From an uncultured Clostridia bacterium (lineage in GTDB: Bacteria; Bacillota; Clostridia; TANB77; CAG-508), in contig CANRPI010000008.1 in assembly GCA_947632475.1 (NCBI GenBank), forward strand, positions 1 to 36,854: a DNA stretch of 36,854 nt, in the 5' to 3' direction. Positions within the stretch are counted from its first letter, which is position 1, and every line of letters starts with the position of its first letter. A program made the position numbers and the translations under genes. Below are positions 25,284-34,076 of this stretch, piece by piece. The notes beneath the pieces are model-generated. The model was not told the DNA's origin. It saw nothing but the letters and a program-made list of their open reading frames with translations, and searched no databases.

Positions 25284-27440
25284 CTATTTTTTAACAGACA
25301 TTATTCCTAATTCTTTTTCTCTTTGTTTTAACCAATTTTCAGTTCCTTCGTTCCATACTTTGAAATTGTTTTTCTTTTCAAAGTATTTAGCTGAATTTAA
25401 TAATCTAACATTTGAAAATCTTTGTTTTTCATATTCTAAATCATTTTGATTTTGTGGTTTTTTATGATTATGTATTAAACCTAATTTTCCTATTGTTCCT
25501 ATTTTATAGCCTTTTTTGAATAATGTTATAGAAAAATCTATATCTTCAAATCCTACAAACATACCTTCATCAAATTTTCCACATTCTTCAAAAGTTTTTT
25601 TACGTATAACAGAAGCTCCTCCAAATAAGAAGGTTGATAAACTTCTTGGTATTGTTTCATTTATTTTGCATTCACTTTGCTCAAATGCTCCACCACACCC
25701 TATATGTATTCCATTTGAAATTGGCTCTATAAAGATATTTCCACCTGCTGCAAAAAGCCTATCTCCTGTTTCGTTTAGTAATGGTAAGTTTACAAAGTTA
25801 CACCCTAATTGTGATATTGTATTTTGTATTTCTGGCAATATGTTACAAGCAAATAAAATATCATTGTCTAATGACATAAACCAGTCTGTTTTTACATGTT
25901 CTACTGCTTTGTTCCTTCCTTTTGCTACTCCTAAATTCTCTCCAAATTCTAATAATTCACATTCATATGGCATTTTTTTGATTTCTTTTTTTAATTTTTC
26001 TATTGTTTCTTTACTAGAACCATTGTCTGCAATCATATATTTTCCTTTAAAATTTGGTATTTGTTTTTTTATAGATTTCATCATTTCTATTGTAGCATTT
26101 GCTCTTTCGCAAGATAAAACTACAATAGTAAGGTTTTCTCCATTTTCTCCTATATTATCATCAGATAATAGTTTATGATATTGACTTGTCCCATATAAAA
26201 CTGGAGAAATTCCACCTAATAAGTTTAATGGATTTTTTATAATTATATCAGCCATATTATTATTACCTCTTTCTTCTTTATACTGTTCAAATTGCTTTAT
26301 TGATATATCAAAAAATTCTTTAAATTGCTCACACTTTTCCTCCCATGACCAATTTTTTATTTGTTCTAGGTTCTCTTTTGATAATTTTTCCCATTGTTCT
26401 GGTTTTTTTAATATTTGTTTTATTTTTTCTTTTAGATCTTCTTTTGTTCTTTCTTTTAGTATATATTCTTTTTGTAGTTTTCCAAATGCTTCTGGTACAA
26501 TTCCTACATCAGTTGTAATTATTGGTACACCACATGCCATAGATTCTAATACTGGATTTGGTGTTCCTTCTTCTTTTGATGCACATATATAAAGGTCAAT
26601 TGAATTATAATAATCTGGCATTTTATCATGTGGAATATATCCTTCATTTCTATCTGCAAATTTTCGCTCTATCTTATATCCTTCTTTTATTAGTTCTTCA
26701 ATAGCTGGTATTATTATTTTTCTTACACCTTTTAAGTCATTGTCATTTTCTGAATTTTCAAACTTGCTATTTCCAACCCAACCAATTTTTACTGTTCTGT
26801 TTTTTATATTAGAAAATCTTTCTAGATTTTTAGGTTTAAATTTTTCTAAATCTACTCCATCTGTAATCTCCATTAATGGCTTTTTAATAATTTGTGGGCT
26901 TTCATTATATATGTCTAATAGTTTTTTAGAACTTACTGTATATGTTTTTGAATATTTTAAAAATGCCTTTGTTATTTTAAATGCTTCTTTATTTAGAAAA
27001 CTATGGTCATATACACTAGTTGTAATGTTTACTGGAAATACAAATCTTTGCGTAAATTCTTCTGATGTTAGTCCTAAACTTCTTATATATCCTTTAATAT
27101 AATCTCCTTCTAATTCAGAAAACATTCCACGCCATAGAAGATGTACTAAATCATAATGTTTAGCTAAAAACATTAATCTTACCACATTATGAGAAAAAAT
27201 AGATTTTGGAAATATGTCAATTTCATAATATTTAGATAAATTTTTTTGTAATTGTTTTGCTATATTATGAAATGCCCATCCTTCTACATCATATATAATT
27301 GCTATTTTTTTCTTTTCTCCTTTAACTTTTACTATATCTTTTGTTTCAACTTTTTTTCTTACTTCTTCCATCCAGCCTAATCTTTGTGCAATTACTTCAT
27401 TATATGTTTTTAATTTTTCTTCCAATTTATTTGTTCCCAT
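25284..27440 (-). CDS. two-domain glycosyltransferase, GT4 fused to GT2
   Basis: A 718-residue cytoplasmic protein. Residues 45-390 form a GT-B/GT4 domain: IAIIYDVEGWAFHNIAKQL, ITDGVDLEKFKP, KIGWVGNSKF, DLYICASKEEGTPNPVLESMACGVPIITTDVG with the conserved Glu residues. Residues 430-718 form a GT2 domain: LTIVVLSCERANATIEMM, ADNGSSKETI, ENLGVAKGRNKAVE and a LDNDILF metal motif, then FGGASVIRKKTFEECGKFDEGMFVGFEDIDFS, as in rhamnosyltransferase-like GT2. It would add two sugars in succession. The GT4 half is a paralogue of the protein from 27976-29007. The ATG overlaps the previous stop (TAATG), and GAGAGGG lies just upstream. Confidence 0.88.
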   Translation of the reverse strand: MGTNKLEEKLKTYNEVIAQRLGWMEEVRKKVETKDIVKVKGEKKKIAIIYDVEGWAFHNIAKQLQKNLSKYYEIDIFPKSIFSHNVVRLMFLAKHYDLVHLLWRGMFSELEGDYIKGYIRSLGLTSEEFTQRFVFPVNITTSVYDHSFLNKEAFKITKAFLKYSKTYTVSSKKLLDIYNESPQIIKKPLMEITDGVDLEKFKPKNLERFSNIKNRTVKIGWVGNSKFENSENDNDLKGVRKIIIPAIEELIKEGYKIERKFADRNEGYIPHDKMPDYYNSIDLYICASKEEGTPNPVLESMACGVPIITTDVGIVPEAFGKLQKEYILKERTKEDLKEKIKQILKKPEQWEKLSKENLEQIKNWSWEEKCEQFKEFFDISIKQFEQYKEERGNNNMADIIIKNPLNLLGGISPVLYGTSQYHKLLSDDNIGENGENLTIVVLSCERANATIEMMKSIKKQIPNFKGKYMIADNGSSKETIEKLKKEIKKMPYECELLEFGENLGVAKGRNKAVEHVKTDWFMSLDNDILFACNILPEIQNTISQLGCNFVNLPLLNETGDRLFAAGGNIFIEPISNGIHIGCGGAFEQSECKINETIPRSLSTFLFGGASVIRKKTFEECGKFDEGMFVGFEDIDFSITLFKKGYKIGTIGKLGLIHNHKKPQNQNDLEYEKQRFSNVRLLNSAKYFEKKNNFKVWNEGTENWLKQREKELGIMSVKK

Positions 27441-27649
27441 TAGTTTTTCCCTCTCGTTAAATTTTTTGCTTTTTTTAATATTTTATAAATTTTACCTGAC
27501 ATAATTTTATCACAATAATCTTTTTCTTTTCTAGTTGCCTCTATTTCTGCTAGCATTGCTTCAATACTTTCTCTTAAAATTGCATTTTCTTCTTCTAAAA
27601 TACAATTTTTTATTTCACTCTTTTTTAGTTGTTCTTTTAATTCTTCCAT
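27440..27649 (-). CDS. small coiled-coil protein
   Basis: A 69-residue protein, almost wholly a heptad-rich helix (EELKEQLKKSEIKNCILEEENAILRES in overlapping heptads) ending in a basic segment SGKIYKILKKAKNLTRGKN. No known enzyme domain. Its start is one base after the previous small coiled-coil gene and its stop overlaps the next start, so the three genes are tightly coupled. Similar basic tails follow coiled coils in large glycosyltransferases of rhamnan-type loci. It may be a detached scaffold or chain-length helix for the enzymes around it. Confidence 0.7.
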   Translation of the reverse strand: MEELKEQLKKSEIKNCILEEENAILRESIEAMLAEIEATRKEKDYCDKIMSGKIYKILKKAKNLTRGKN

Positions 27650-27650
27650 A

Positions 27651-27935
27651 TTATTTCCCCCTTCTTATTATGTTTCTTAATTTCCACCATCTAGAATGTT
27701 CTATTTTTTCTAACATTTCATTTTTTAGTTGTAATTCTTGTTTTAAAACATTTTTTTCATTTTCTAATTCTTGTTTTATATTTTTTAATTGTTCTTCTTC
27801 TATTTTATATTCTTCTAACTTGCTTTTCAATGCTTCTATTTTTCTGTTTTTTAACTCATTAATATACTCATATTCTAAATTTATTCCTTGTGCTCTTATT
27901 TCTAAGCAATCAATTTCTTGTTCAGGTCCATCCAT
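27651..27935 (-). CDS. small coiled-coil protein with Trp-Trp basic tail
   Basis: A 94-residue protein. Residues 15-75 form a strongly charged coiled coil (KIEALKSKLEEYKIEEEQ and onwards), ending in SRWWKLRNIIRRGK, an amphipathic, membrane-touching type of tail. AAAGGAG precedes ATG 27935. Like the next gene it lies between two related glycosyltransferases, and the pair could form a heteromeric coil. The function is unknown. Confidence 0.7.
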   Translation of the reverse strand: MDGPEQEIDCLEIRAQGINLEYEYINELKNRKIEALKSKLEEYKIEEEQLKNIKQELENEKNVLKQELQLKNEMLEKIEHSRWWKLRNIIRRGK

Positions 27936-27975
27936 ATAATTTTACTCCTTTCTTTTTTGATTAATCTATTAATTA

Positions 27976-29007
27976 CTATTTTTTATATTTATTTAGACAA
28001 TAATCAAAAAAATTTTTAAAATCCCACTTTAATTTTTCATAAGTGTATTTTGGAGCATTTTGTAAATTTTCTTCTGATAATTCTTCTAATCTCTCCTGAT
28101 TATTATATATTTCTTTTATTTTTTCTTTTAAGCATGGTATACTTCTTTCTTTTAATATATAATTTTTTTGTTTTTCGCCTAATACTTCTCTTACTACTCC
28201 TACGTCAGTTGTAATTATTGGTACTCCACATGCCATTGATTCCATAATCTGATTTGGTGCACCTTCAGTTTTTGATGCACAAACATACATATCTATACTA
28301 TTATAAAATTTTGGCATTTCATCATGTGGAACCCTTTTTTTACTGCTATCTACAACATTTAATTCTATGTCATATCCTTCTTTTTTTAGTTCTTCTATTG
28401 CTGGAAATAATATTGTTCTAGAACCTTTAATGTCTTCATATCCTTCTCCACCCCATTTGGTATTTCCACTCCATCCTAATATAAGTTTTCTATTTTCTCT
28501 ATTTTTAAATCTCTCTAAATTTTGTGGTTTAAATTTATCTAATTCGACTCCATTATAAATAGTTCCAAATGGATTTTTTATTTCTTTTATATTACTATAT
28601 ATATCATATAGCCTGTTTGATATAACATAATAATCATCAACATAGTTTATTGCTTTTATATTTTCTTCTAATTCTTCACCTTCTAAAAATAGATGGTCTG
28701 GTATACAAGTTGTTTTTATTGCCTTTGAAAATTTTTCTTTTAAAAATTCTTCCACTTTTATGTTATTTCTTTTAAATACATAGTTTTCATCATTTAAATT
28801 AAATAATATTCTTCTCCAAAAGAAATGTACTAAATCATAATCTTGTAATAGTAAAATTAATTGTAGCATATTGTTCTGCAAAGCAGTATCTGCTGGAAAA
28901 ATTTTTATGTCATAAAATTCAGCTAATTTTTCTTTTAAAACAATTGATCTATTATAAAAAGCCCAATTATATATATCAACTACTAAAGCTATTTTTGGTT
29001 TATTCAT
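27976..29007 (-). CDS. GT4 family glycosyltransferase
   Basis: GT-B fold enzyme of about 343 residues, closely related to the N-terminal half of the 718-residue fusion. Shared motifs are IALVVDIYNWAFYNRS, YNGVELDKFKPQNLERF, LILGWSGNTKW, SIDMYVCASKTEGAPNQIMESMACGVPIITTDVG and the family's Glu pair. ATG 29007 has AGGAGG 8 bases upstream, so it is preferred over ATG 29016, which overlaps that site. It probably adds a sugar analogous to the one added by the fusion protein, suggesting that one arose by duplication. Confidence 0.87.
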   Translation of the reverse strand: MNKPKIALVVDIYNWAFYNRSIVLKEKLAEFYDIKIFPADTALQNNMLQLILLLQDYDLVHFFWRRILFNLNDENYVFKRNNIKVEEFLKEKFSKAIKTTCIPDHLFLEGEELEENIKAINYVDDYYVISNRLYDIYSNIKEIKNPFGTIYNGVELDKFKPQNLERFKNRENRKLILGWSGNTKWGGEGYEDIKGSRTILFPAIEELKKEGYDIELNVVDSSKKRVPHDEMPKFYNSIDMYVCASKTEGAPNQIMESMACGVPIITTDVGVVREVLGEKQKNYILKERSIPCLKEKIKEIYNNQERLEELSEENLQNAPKYTYEKLKWDFKNFFDYCLNKYKK

Positions 29008-29029
29008 TTTTCCCATCCTCCTTTAATAT

Positions 29030-30175
29030 TTATGAATTTACAAATTCTTTAACTAGTTTTTCACATTTCTTATTAAAGTTTTTCTTCCATTCTATATATA
29101 AATTCATTATTTCATCTCTATTTTTTAGTGCTACCATGATTTTATTTTTTATATAATTAGCATCATCTTCCCTCTCTAAAATTACATAACTTCCAAGTTT
29201 AGTCCCTACAAAATAATCATTATTGTTTCCAAGTAAGCATGGAACTCCCATTTCAAAGCTTTCTAATGGAAACATTGGTGCATTTTCAGTAAAGGTAGGA
29301 TATATGTTTATATCATTTTTTTGAATTCTTTGCATTAGTTCTTCATTTGGAATATAAGCATCAATACTAGTTGTTTCTAAGTTTAGAATTTCTGTAAATC
29401 TTTTGGCACTTTCATTTATTGGTACTACATCTGCAACACAATTTGGTACAAGTTTCATACTGCTTAATGCTGTATAAATATTTTTAAGTTCTCTTGTGTC
29501 TGCATTATAAATTCCTATTTTAGTCTTTTCATTATTGTTTCTAGCGATTTTTCCTGCATTTTCTTTATATACATTATTTTGTAAATAGTAACATTTGAAT
29601 CCTACTTTTTTATAAAATTCATACATTGTACTTCTAACAAATGCAAAACTATCAATTTTGTTTTGTTTGTATAAATTCATTACTTCTTTGTTTAAATTCC
29701 ATGTGTAGTCTGAAAAGAATTCATAACAGTTTCCATGCCATATAACTTTTATTTTTATGTTAGGATTTAATTGATTTATTTTTTCTATTATTTGTGTCCA
29801 TCCATCTACTATTTGGCTAAATATAGCTGTTTTTATATTGTTTTCTACAACTGCTTTTGCAATTTTATCTACATTTTTTCTACCAAATACTTGCTCTAAT
29901 GGAATATTGTTTTTAAAAAGCCCTAAAGTTGAAGCAGCTACTCCAAGCCAAGTAGGATTATAAAATACAATGTAATCTTTTCCTTGATTTTTATTTATTA
30001 TTTCTACCGCTTCATCAACTCTTTTTGTATATTTTTCATTTTGCTCTTTTACTTTTTTTCTATTTGTAATTTTATATTTTTGTGTGCTTAAGAAATGATA
30101 TATTTTGCTTAAAATTTTGTATATTATTCCATCTTTTTTTATAAATCTTTTTAAATGATTTTTTATTTTTTGCAA
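29030..30175 (-). CDS. GT-B glycosyltransferase-like protein
   Basis: About 381 residues with a basic N-terminus, then a Rossmann-like region (KDYIVFYNPTWLGVAASTLGLF, IKVIWHGNCYEFF) and a second half ending in NDINIYPTFTENAPMFPLESFEMGVPCLLGNNNDYF. That block matches the nucleotide-sugar-binding part of GT4 enzymes, including the Glu in PLESFEMG. The first GT-B half is divergent. TTG 30175 with AAAGGAAG about 7 bases upstream is the likeliest start; an ATG at 30202 is in frame but lacks a ribosome binding site. It is a paralogue of the next upstream gene in its C-terminal half. Confidence 0.72.
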   Translation of the reverse strand: MQKIKNHLKRFIKKDGIIYKILSKIYHFLSTQKYKITNRKKVKEQNEKYTKRVDEAVEIINKNQGKDYIVFYNPTWLGVAASTLGLFKNNIPLEQVFGRKNVDKIAKAVVENNIKTAIFSQIVDGWTQIIEKINQLNPNIKIKVIWHGNCYEFFSDYTWNLNKEVMNLYKQNKIDSFAFVRSTMYEFYKKVGFKCYYLQNNVYKENAGKIARNNNEKTKIGIYNADTRELKNIYTALSSMKLVPNCVADVVPINESAKRFTEILNLETTSIDAYIPNEELMQRIQKNDINIYPTFTENAPMFPLESFEMGVPCLLGNNNDYFVGTKLGSYVILEREDDANYIKNKIMVALKNRDEIMNLYIEWKKNFNKKCEKLVKEFVNS

Positions 30176-30210
30176 TTTATTTCTTCCTTTCAATATAAGC
30201 ATAAAGGGTT

Positions 30211-31176
30211 TTATTTTTCTAAAAATTCTTTTATGCTTTGAATTGCTTGTTTTTCATAGTTTTCTTTCCATTTTATATATAGTTCTTGTACCTTTTGCTT
30301 TTCTTTTACTAATTTTTCTACTTTTTTTGCATTTATAATAGGATTATCTTCAGCTGTAGTTACTACATATTCTTTCAGTTCATCGTTTTCTTCAAAAAAA
30401 TCTGAATTATTTCCTATTAAACAAGGAATTCCTAGTTCCATACTAATCCAAAATATTGGATGCATGTATTCTGTAAAAGATGCAGAAATAATTACATCGT
30501 TTTTTACTATTTTGTCTATTATTTGTGCTTCTTCTATTTTTTCAATTCTTTGTGGCATGTTTGGTATTTCCATTGTGTCTAAAAATTCTTTCATTCTATT
30601 GTCTAAATTATTATAGTTTAAAATACAATTTTTGACAAATTTTGCTATGCATAATTGATTAAATATGTTTTTGTCCCATGTATAGTTTAAGGGATAAATT
30701 CCTATGTTTATTTTTTCGTTTTTCTGCTCTATTTTCGTTTTTTTACTTATTTTATAAAACTCTTTTATGTATGAACAGTTATATCCTAAATTTTTATATG
30801 TTTCATATTGACCTTTTCTCAAAAATGCTATATCTGTTATTATACCTTGTTTTGACAATTCTAATAGTTTGAAAAAGTTTTCTCTTTCATATTCATAATA
30901 TAATAAACTGTCTTGTGTATTGCAAATTACTTTTATTTCTAGTTTTTCATTTTTTTGTTTTATGTCTTTTACCATCTTGTCCCATCCTATTTCAAAACCA
31001 GAAATTATTAATTGCTCTACACCTTTATTTAGTTCTTCTTCTATAATTTTCATATTGTGTGTATAGTCAAAATCTGTCCATATTAAATTTATTTGCCTAC
31101 AATTTTCAAACATATTTGTTATACATATATTGTCTTCAGGCTTTTTGTCCCCATATAATAAACTATATTTTTTCAT
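30211..31176 (-). CDS. divergent GT-B glycosyltransferase-like protein
   Basis: About 321 residues. The C-terminal half (NDVIISASFTEYMHPIFWISMELGIPCLIGNNSDFF) aligns by eye with the matching block of the protein from 29030-30175, so it is a GT-B family member. The N-terminal half is weakly conserved, with QLIISGFEIGWDKMV and KVICNTQDSLLYYEY. The Glu of the usual E-x7-E motif is partly replaced (HPIFWISMELG), so activity is uncertain. ATG 31176 is chosen as the start; AAAGGAA lies 12 bases before it, and ATG 31188 is too close to that site. Confidence 0.65.
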   Translation of the reverse strand: MKKYSLLYGDKKPEDNICITNMFENCRQINLIWTDFDYTHNMKIIEEELNKGVEQLIISGFEIGWDKMVKDIKQKNEKLEIKVICNTQDSLLYYEYERENFFKLLELSKQGIITDIAFLRKGQYETYKNLGYNCSYIKEFYKISKKTKIEQKNEKINIGIYPLNYTWDKNIFNQLCIAKFVKNCILNYNNLDNRMKEFLDTMEIPNMPQRIEKIEEAQIIDKIVKNDVIISASFTEYMHPIFWISMELGIPCLIGNNSDFFEENDELKEYVVTTAEDNPIINAKKVEKLVKEKQKVQELYIKWKENYEKQAIQSIKEFLEK

Positions 31177-31238
31177 TTTAAATTGCATTTCCTTTCTTAA
31201 AAGGCACACATATCTATGAAAGATTGTTTTCTTTTAAA

Positions 31239-33155
31239 TTATCTTCCTTTTAATATCTTTCTTATTGCAGCTTTTGTTTTTGTTAATATACTCATGTATT
31301 TAATATTATGGTATACCATAAATGCTTCTTTCCATGTTTCATTTCTTAACATTTTTCGACATTTAAATACATTTAATCTTTGGATTGCTGACATTTTTTT
31401 CTCTTTTTCTACATATTCATCTGTTCCAAATGTGTCATTAAATACCATACTATAATATGCTTCTATTAGTTCTTCATTTGGTTTGGTTTTTATATCTTTT
31501 AATAAGTTGTATACATATTGTTTTGTTTCCTTAGCTTCATATGGATGATATTTCATATATTCATTTATAAGCTCTGCTCCTGCAAACATTCCATTTTGTA
31601 ATGGTTTTATATATTGCATTACTACTCTTTTTTCTTCTTCTTTTGCCTTTCTTATTGCTTCTCCATTTTTGTATTCAACTACACTTCCTGTTCCTGGATT
31701 GTAAATCCATTCTAATAATGTAATCATGTCTGAAACTTCATTGTCTCTTATTGTTTTATCATCTATATAGCTTATTTTATAACTATTTTCTGGTTGTAAA
31801 TTATAAAAATCATATAAAGTTAGGTAATATCCTGTTATTTTTTTGTTTTTGAAAATATATGATAGATTGTCTTGTATAGTTCCTCTCCATCCAATGTCTA
31901 CTATAAACATCTCATTTTCATCATCTCTTATTTGTTTTTGCTTTTCAAAGTACTCTAGTAACTCATTTATTTTTCTATCTAATTCTACTTGTATTTTTGC
32001 TTTGAATTCTTTGTCATTACATAGTTTTTGTACTTTTATATTAAACCATGGTTCTTCTATATTTTCATCTTCTTTTATTCCATATTTTTCTAAATATAGT
32101 CTATAATTATTTATGTCTATTCCTAATGTTTTAAATAGTGCTTTCATACTTTGTTTCCTGTATTGTGACCATAATCTTAATAATTCTGCTATTGAAAATT
32201 CGTTTAATGATGCTGAAAATGTTGCCATTCTACTAACTTCAATAATTTCACATTCTGGAAGTTCTACTCCAAATGGATTGTTTTTCTTTATTAACTCATG
32301 TATTTTTATAAAGGTTTCACCTTCACGTGTTTGATAATATATTTTTTTTATGTTGTTTTTTATTGCATACTCTACTATGCTATATACATAAAAGTATAAT
32401 ATTGGTGCTAATTCTACTCCTGCATTAAATAATTTATCTTCTTTTACTTGACTATTCTTTTTTACTTTGTTTAAATCAAATTCAAATTTTCTATTTTCTT
32501 GTGGTGCAAAATTATAATTTTCTTTTTGCATTTTTATTGTTTCAATTCCTAAGTTTTTAGCAACTTCTATGTCTGAGTATTCATTGTCTCCTACATGTAT
32601 GTGCTCTTTAGAGTTTATCCCTATTTCTTCTTGCGCTTTTTTGTATAGATTTCCACTTCTTTTATTTAATAAATAGTCTGCTGAGCTGTATATTTTTTTA
32701 ATTTTTATTGGTAACTCTAAATTATTTAATATTTCTTCTAATGATTTTGCTCCCATATAAAAGTCTGATATACAGTATTTTTCCGCATCTTTGTATTTTT
32801 CAAATATTGGCAATATTTCTGGATTTATATATGTTACTCTTTTTTCTTGTTCTATTTCTTCTTTTAGTAATTCTTCTGATATATCTTCTAATTCTTCTTT
32901 AAATATTTCTTTTTGCAATCTTTTAAATACTTCTTCTATGTTGCATTCATCATCTTTTCCGCTTTTTTTGTTTTCATTGCATATATTTGCTTCTATGTTA
33001 TCTCTTTCTTTTAATATTTCATATATGTTTCTATATTTTTCTTTTAATTTTGATTCATATTTTAATAATATGTATTTGGCTGTATGTAGTTTTACCTCTT
33101 CTGGATGACATTTCCTTTTTATTATAGTGTCCCATATGTCAAAACTTATTATCAT
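31239..33155 (-). CDS. HAD-superfamily protein with C-terminal glycan-locus domain
   Basis: First gene of the operon, 638 residues. The HAD motif I is SFDIWDTII (residues 3-11), motif II lies around YCISDFYMG, and motif IV is HVGDNEYSDIEVA (near residue 187). This resembles COG5610-type HAD proteins found in capsule and rhamnan loci. After residue 230 there is a second domain with IKKIYYQTREGETFIKIHEL, ITLLEWIYNPGTGSV and FIVDIGWRGTIQDNL, whose role is not established. It could be a phosphatase or transferase for a lipid-linked or nucleotide sugar. The HAD motif I has Trp-Asp rather than a second close Asp, so its activity needs care. AAAAGGAG precedes ATG 33155. Confidence 0.75.
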   Translation of the reverse strand: MIISFDIWDTIIKRKCHPEEVKLHTAKYILLKYESKLKEKYRNIYEILKERDNIEANICNENKKSGKDDECNIEEVFKRLQKEIFKEELEDISEELLKEEIEQEKRVTYINPEILPIFEKYKDAEKYCISDFYMGAKSLEEILNNLELPIKIKKIYSSADYLLNKRSGNLYKKAQEEIGINSKEHIHVGDNEYSDIEVAKNLGIETIKMQKENYNFAPQENRKFEFDLNKVKKNSQVKEDKLFNAGVELAPILYFYVYSIVEYAIKNNIKKIYYQTREGETFIKIHELIKKNNPFGVELPECEIIEVSRMATFSASLNEFSIAELLRLWSQYRKQSMKALFKTLGIDINNYRLYLEKYGIKEDENIEEPWFNIKVQKLCNDKEFKAKIQVELDRKINELLEYFEKQKQIRDDENEMFIVDIGWRGTIQDNLSYIFKNKKITGYYLTLYDFYNLQPENSYKISYIDDKTIRDNEVSDMITLLEWIYNPGTGSVVEYKNGEAIRKAKEEEKRVVMQYIKPLQNGMFAGAELINEYMKYHPYEAKETKQYVYNLLKDIKTKPNEELIEAYYSMVFNDTFGTDEYVEKEKKMSAIQRLNVFKCRKMLRNETWKEAFMVYHNIKYMSILTKTKAAIRKILKGR

Positions 33156-33186
33156 TTTTTTACTCCTTTTCCCTTTGTTCTTTCAC

Positions 33187-33215
33187 ATTTTATCATGTAT
33201 TTTTTATATAATCAA
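33187..33215 (-). promoter_or_regulatory. promoter of the first glycan operon
   Basis: TTGATT (33215-33210), 17 bp, TAAAAT (33192-33187). It is a near-copy of the promoter at 19660-19688, flanks included, so the two glycan operons are probably controlled alike. Confidence 0.75.
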
Positions 33216-33228
33216 GTTTTATTGCAAA

Positions 33229-33285
33229 TTTGTGCCACGTAAACACGTTTCTCATTGGCACATTTGTGCCATGGGGACACTTCTA
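33229..33285 (+). repeat. REP-like palindromic repeat
   Basis: TGTGCCA (about 33231) mirrors TGGCACA (about 33256), and a second TGTGCCATGGGGACACTTC follows at once. Relatively GC-rich for the region. It resembles scattered GGGGACAC-type intergenic repeats in clostridia; no transposase is near. Confidence 0.5.
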
Positions 33286-33323
33286 GTAACCATGGAGGAT
33301 GTTTTTTATAATACGTTTATACT

Positions 33324-33383
33324 AAAAAAAGAATACTCTTTAAACTCTATTTTTTGATATAGTTTAAAGAGTATTCTTTTTTT
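33324..33383 (-). terminator. rplU-rpmA terminator
   Basis: Perfect 23-bp stem, GAATACTCTTTAAACT and its mirror flanked by seven A's and seven T's, with a 14-base loop. Works on both strands. It ends the ribosomal operon before the glycan genes. Confidence 0.92.
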
Positions 33384-33386
33384 ATT

Positions 33387-33644
33387 TTATTCTACAGGAT
33401 ATACACTAACTTGTTTTTTGTCTCTTCCTTTTCTTTCATATTTTACATTTCCATCTATTAATGCATATAATGTATCGTCGCTTCCTTTTCCTACATTATT
33501 TCCTGGATGCATTTTTGTTCCTCTTTGTCTTACTAGGATATTTCCTGCTAAAACGAATTGTCCGTCTGCTCTTTTTACACCAAGTCTTTTTGACTCGCTC
33601 TCTCTTCCGTTATGGCTGCTACCTTGCCCTTTTTTATGAGCCAT
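33387..33644 (-). CDS. rpmA: 50S ribosomal protein L27
   Basis: An 85-residue L27, with [19 protein letters not shown] and the conserved [15 protein letters not shown]. It lies near the peptidyl-transferase centre of the 50S subunit. ATG 33644 has GGGAG 8 bases upstream; the three codons before it (MRI) do not add a leader. Most Firmicutes L27 proteins carry an N-terminal extension ending in LQFF or similar that the protease Prp removes. This one starts directly at the mature AHKKG-type end, and no prp gene lies between rplU and rpmA, where it usually sits. Confidence 0.97.
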   Translation of the reverse strand: MAHKKGQGSSHNGRESESKRLGVKRADGQFVLAGNILVRQRGTKMHPGNNVGKGSDDTLYALIDGNVKYERKGRDKKQVSVYPVE

Positions 33645-33704
33645 TATTCTCACTCCCTTCGCTTTTTATGTTATTTATGCTCTTTTTTATTAAATTTTAT
33701 TTTA

Positions 33705-34076
33705 TTATGCTTCTACTTTTGCTGGTTCCTTTTTAGCTGTTTCTGCTTTTTTTGAAGATGATGAACTAGCTACTATTGATGTAATTTCTACTTTTGTATA
33801 TGGTTGTCTATGTCCTTGTTTTCTTCTATAATTCTTTTTAGCTTTCATTTTGAAAACAATTATTTTTTTTGCTTTACCATGTGAAACTACTTTTCCTTCT
33901 ACTTTTGCGTTTTTTACATAAGGATTTCCTACTTGTATTTTTCCTTCTTCAGATACTAGTACTACTTTGTCAAATGTTACTTTTTTTCCTTCTTCTGCAT
34001 CTAATTTTTCAAAAAATACAACATCTCCTTGTGCTACTTTGTATTGTTTTCCACAGCTTTCAATTATTGCGTACAT
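33705..34076 (-). CDS. rplU: 50S ribosomal protein L21
   Basis: A 123-residue L21: [20 protein letters not shown], then [25 protein letters not shown], the family's basic RNA-binding segment. The last 20 residues ([20 protein letters not shown]) are a low-complexity Ala/Lys/Glu extension beyond the usual 103 or so residues. AGGAGG precedes ATG 34076. It is the first gene of a two-gene operon with rpmA; the usual prp (ysxB) between them is absent, and only about 60 bp separate the genes. Confidence 0.97.
   Translation of the reverse strand: MYAIIESCGKQYKVAQGDVVFFEKLDAEEGKKVTFDKVVLVSEEGKIQVGNPYVKNAKVEGKVVSHGKAKKIIVFKMKAKKNYRRKQGHRQPYTKVEITSIVASSSSSKKAETAKKEPAKVEA

Noticed and set aside
25516..26178. 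220-residue plus-strand frame
   Set aside because: Antisense to the GT2 half of the fusion protein, with no ribosome binding site and no promoter.
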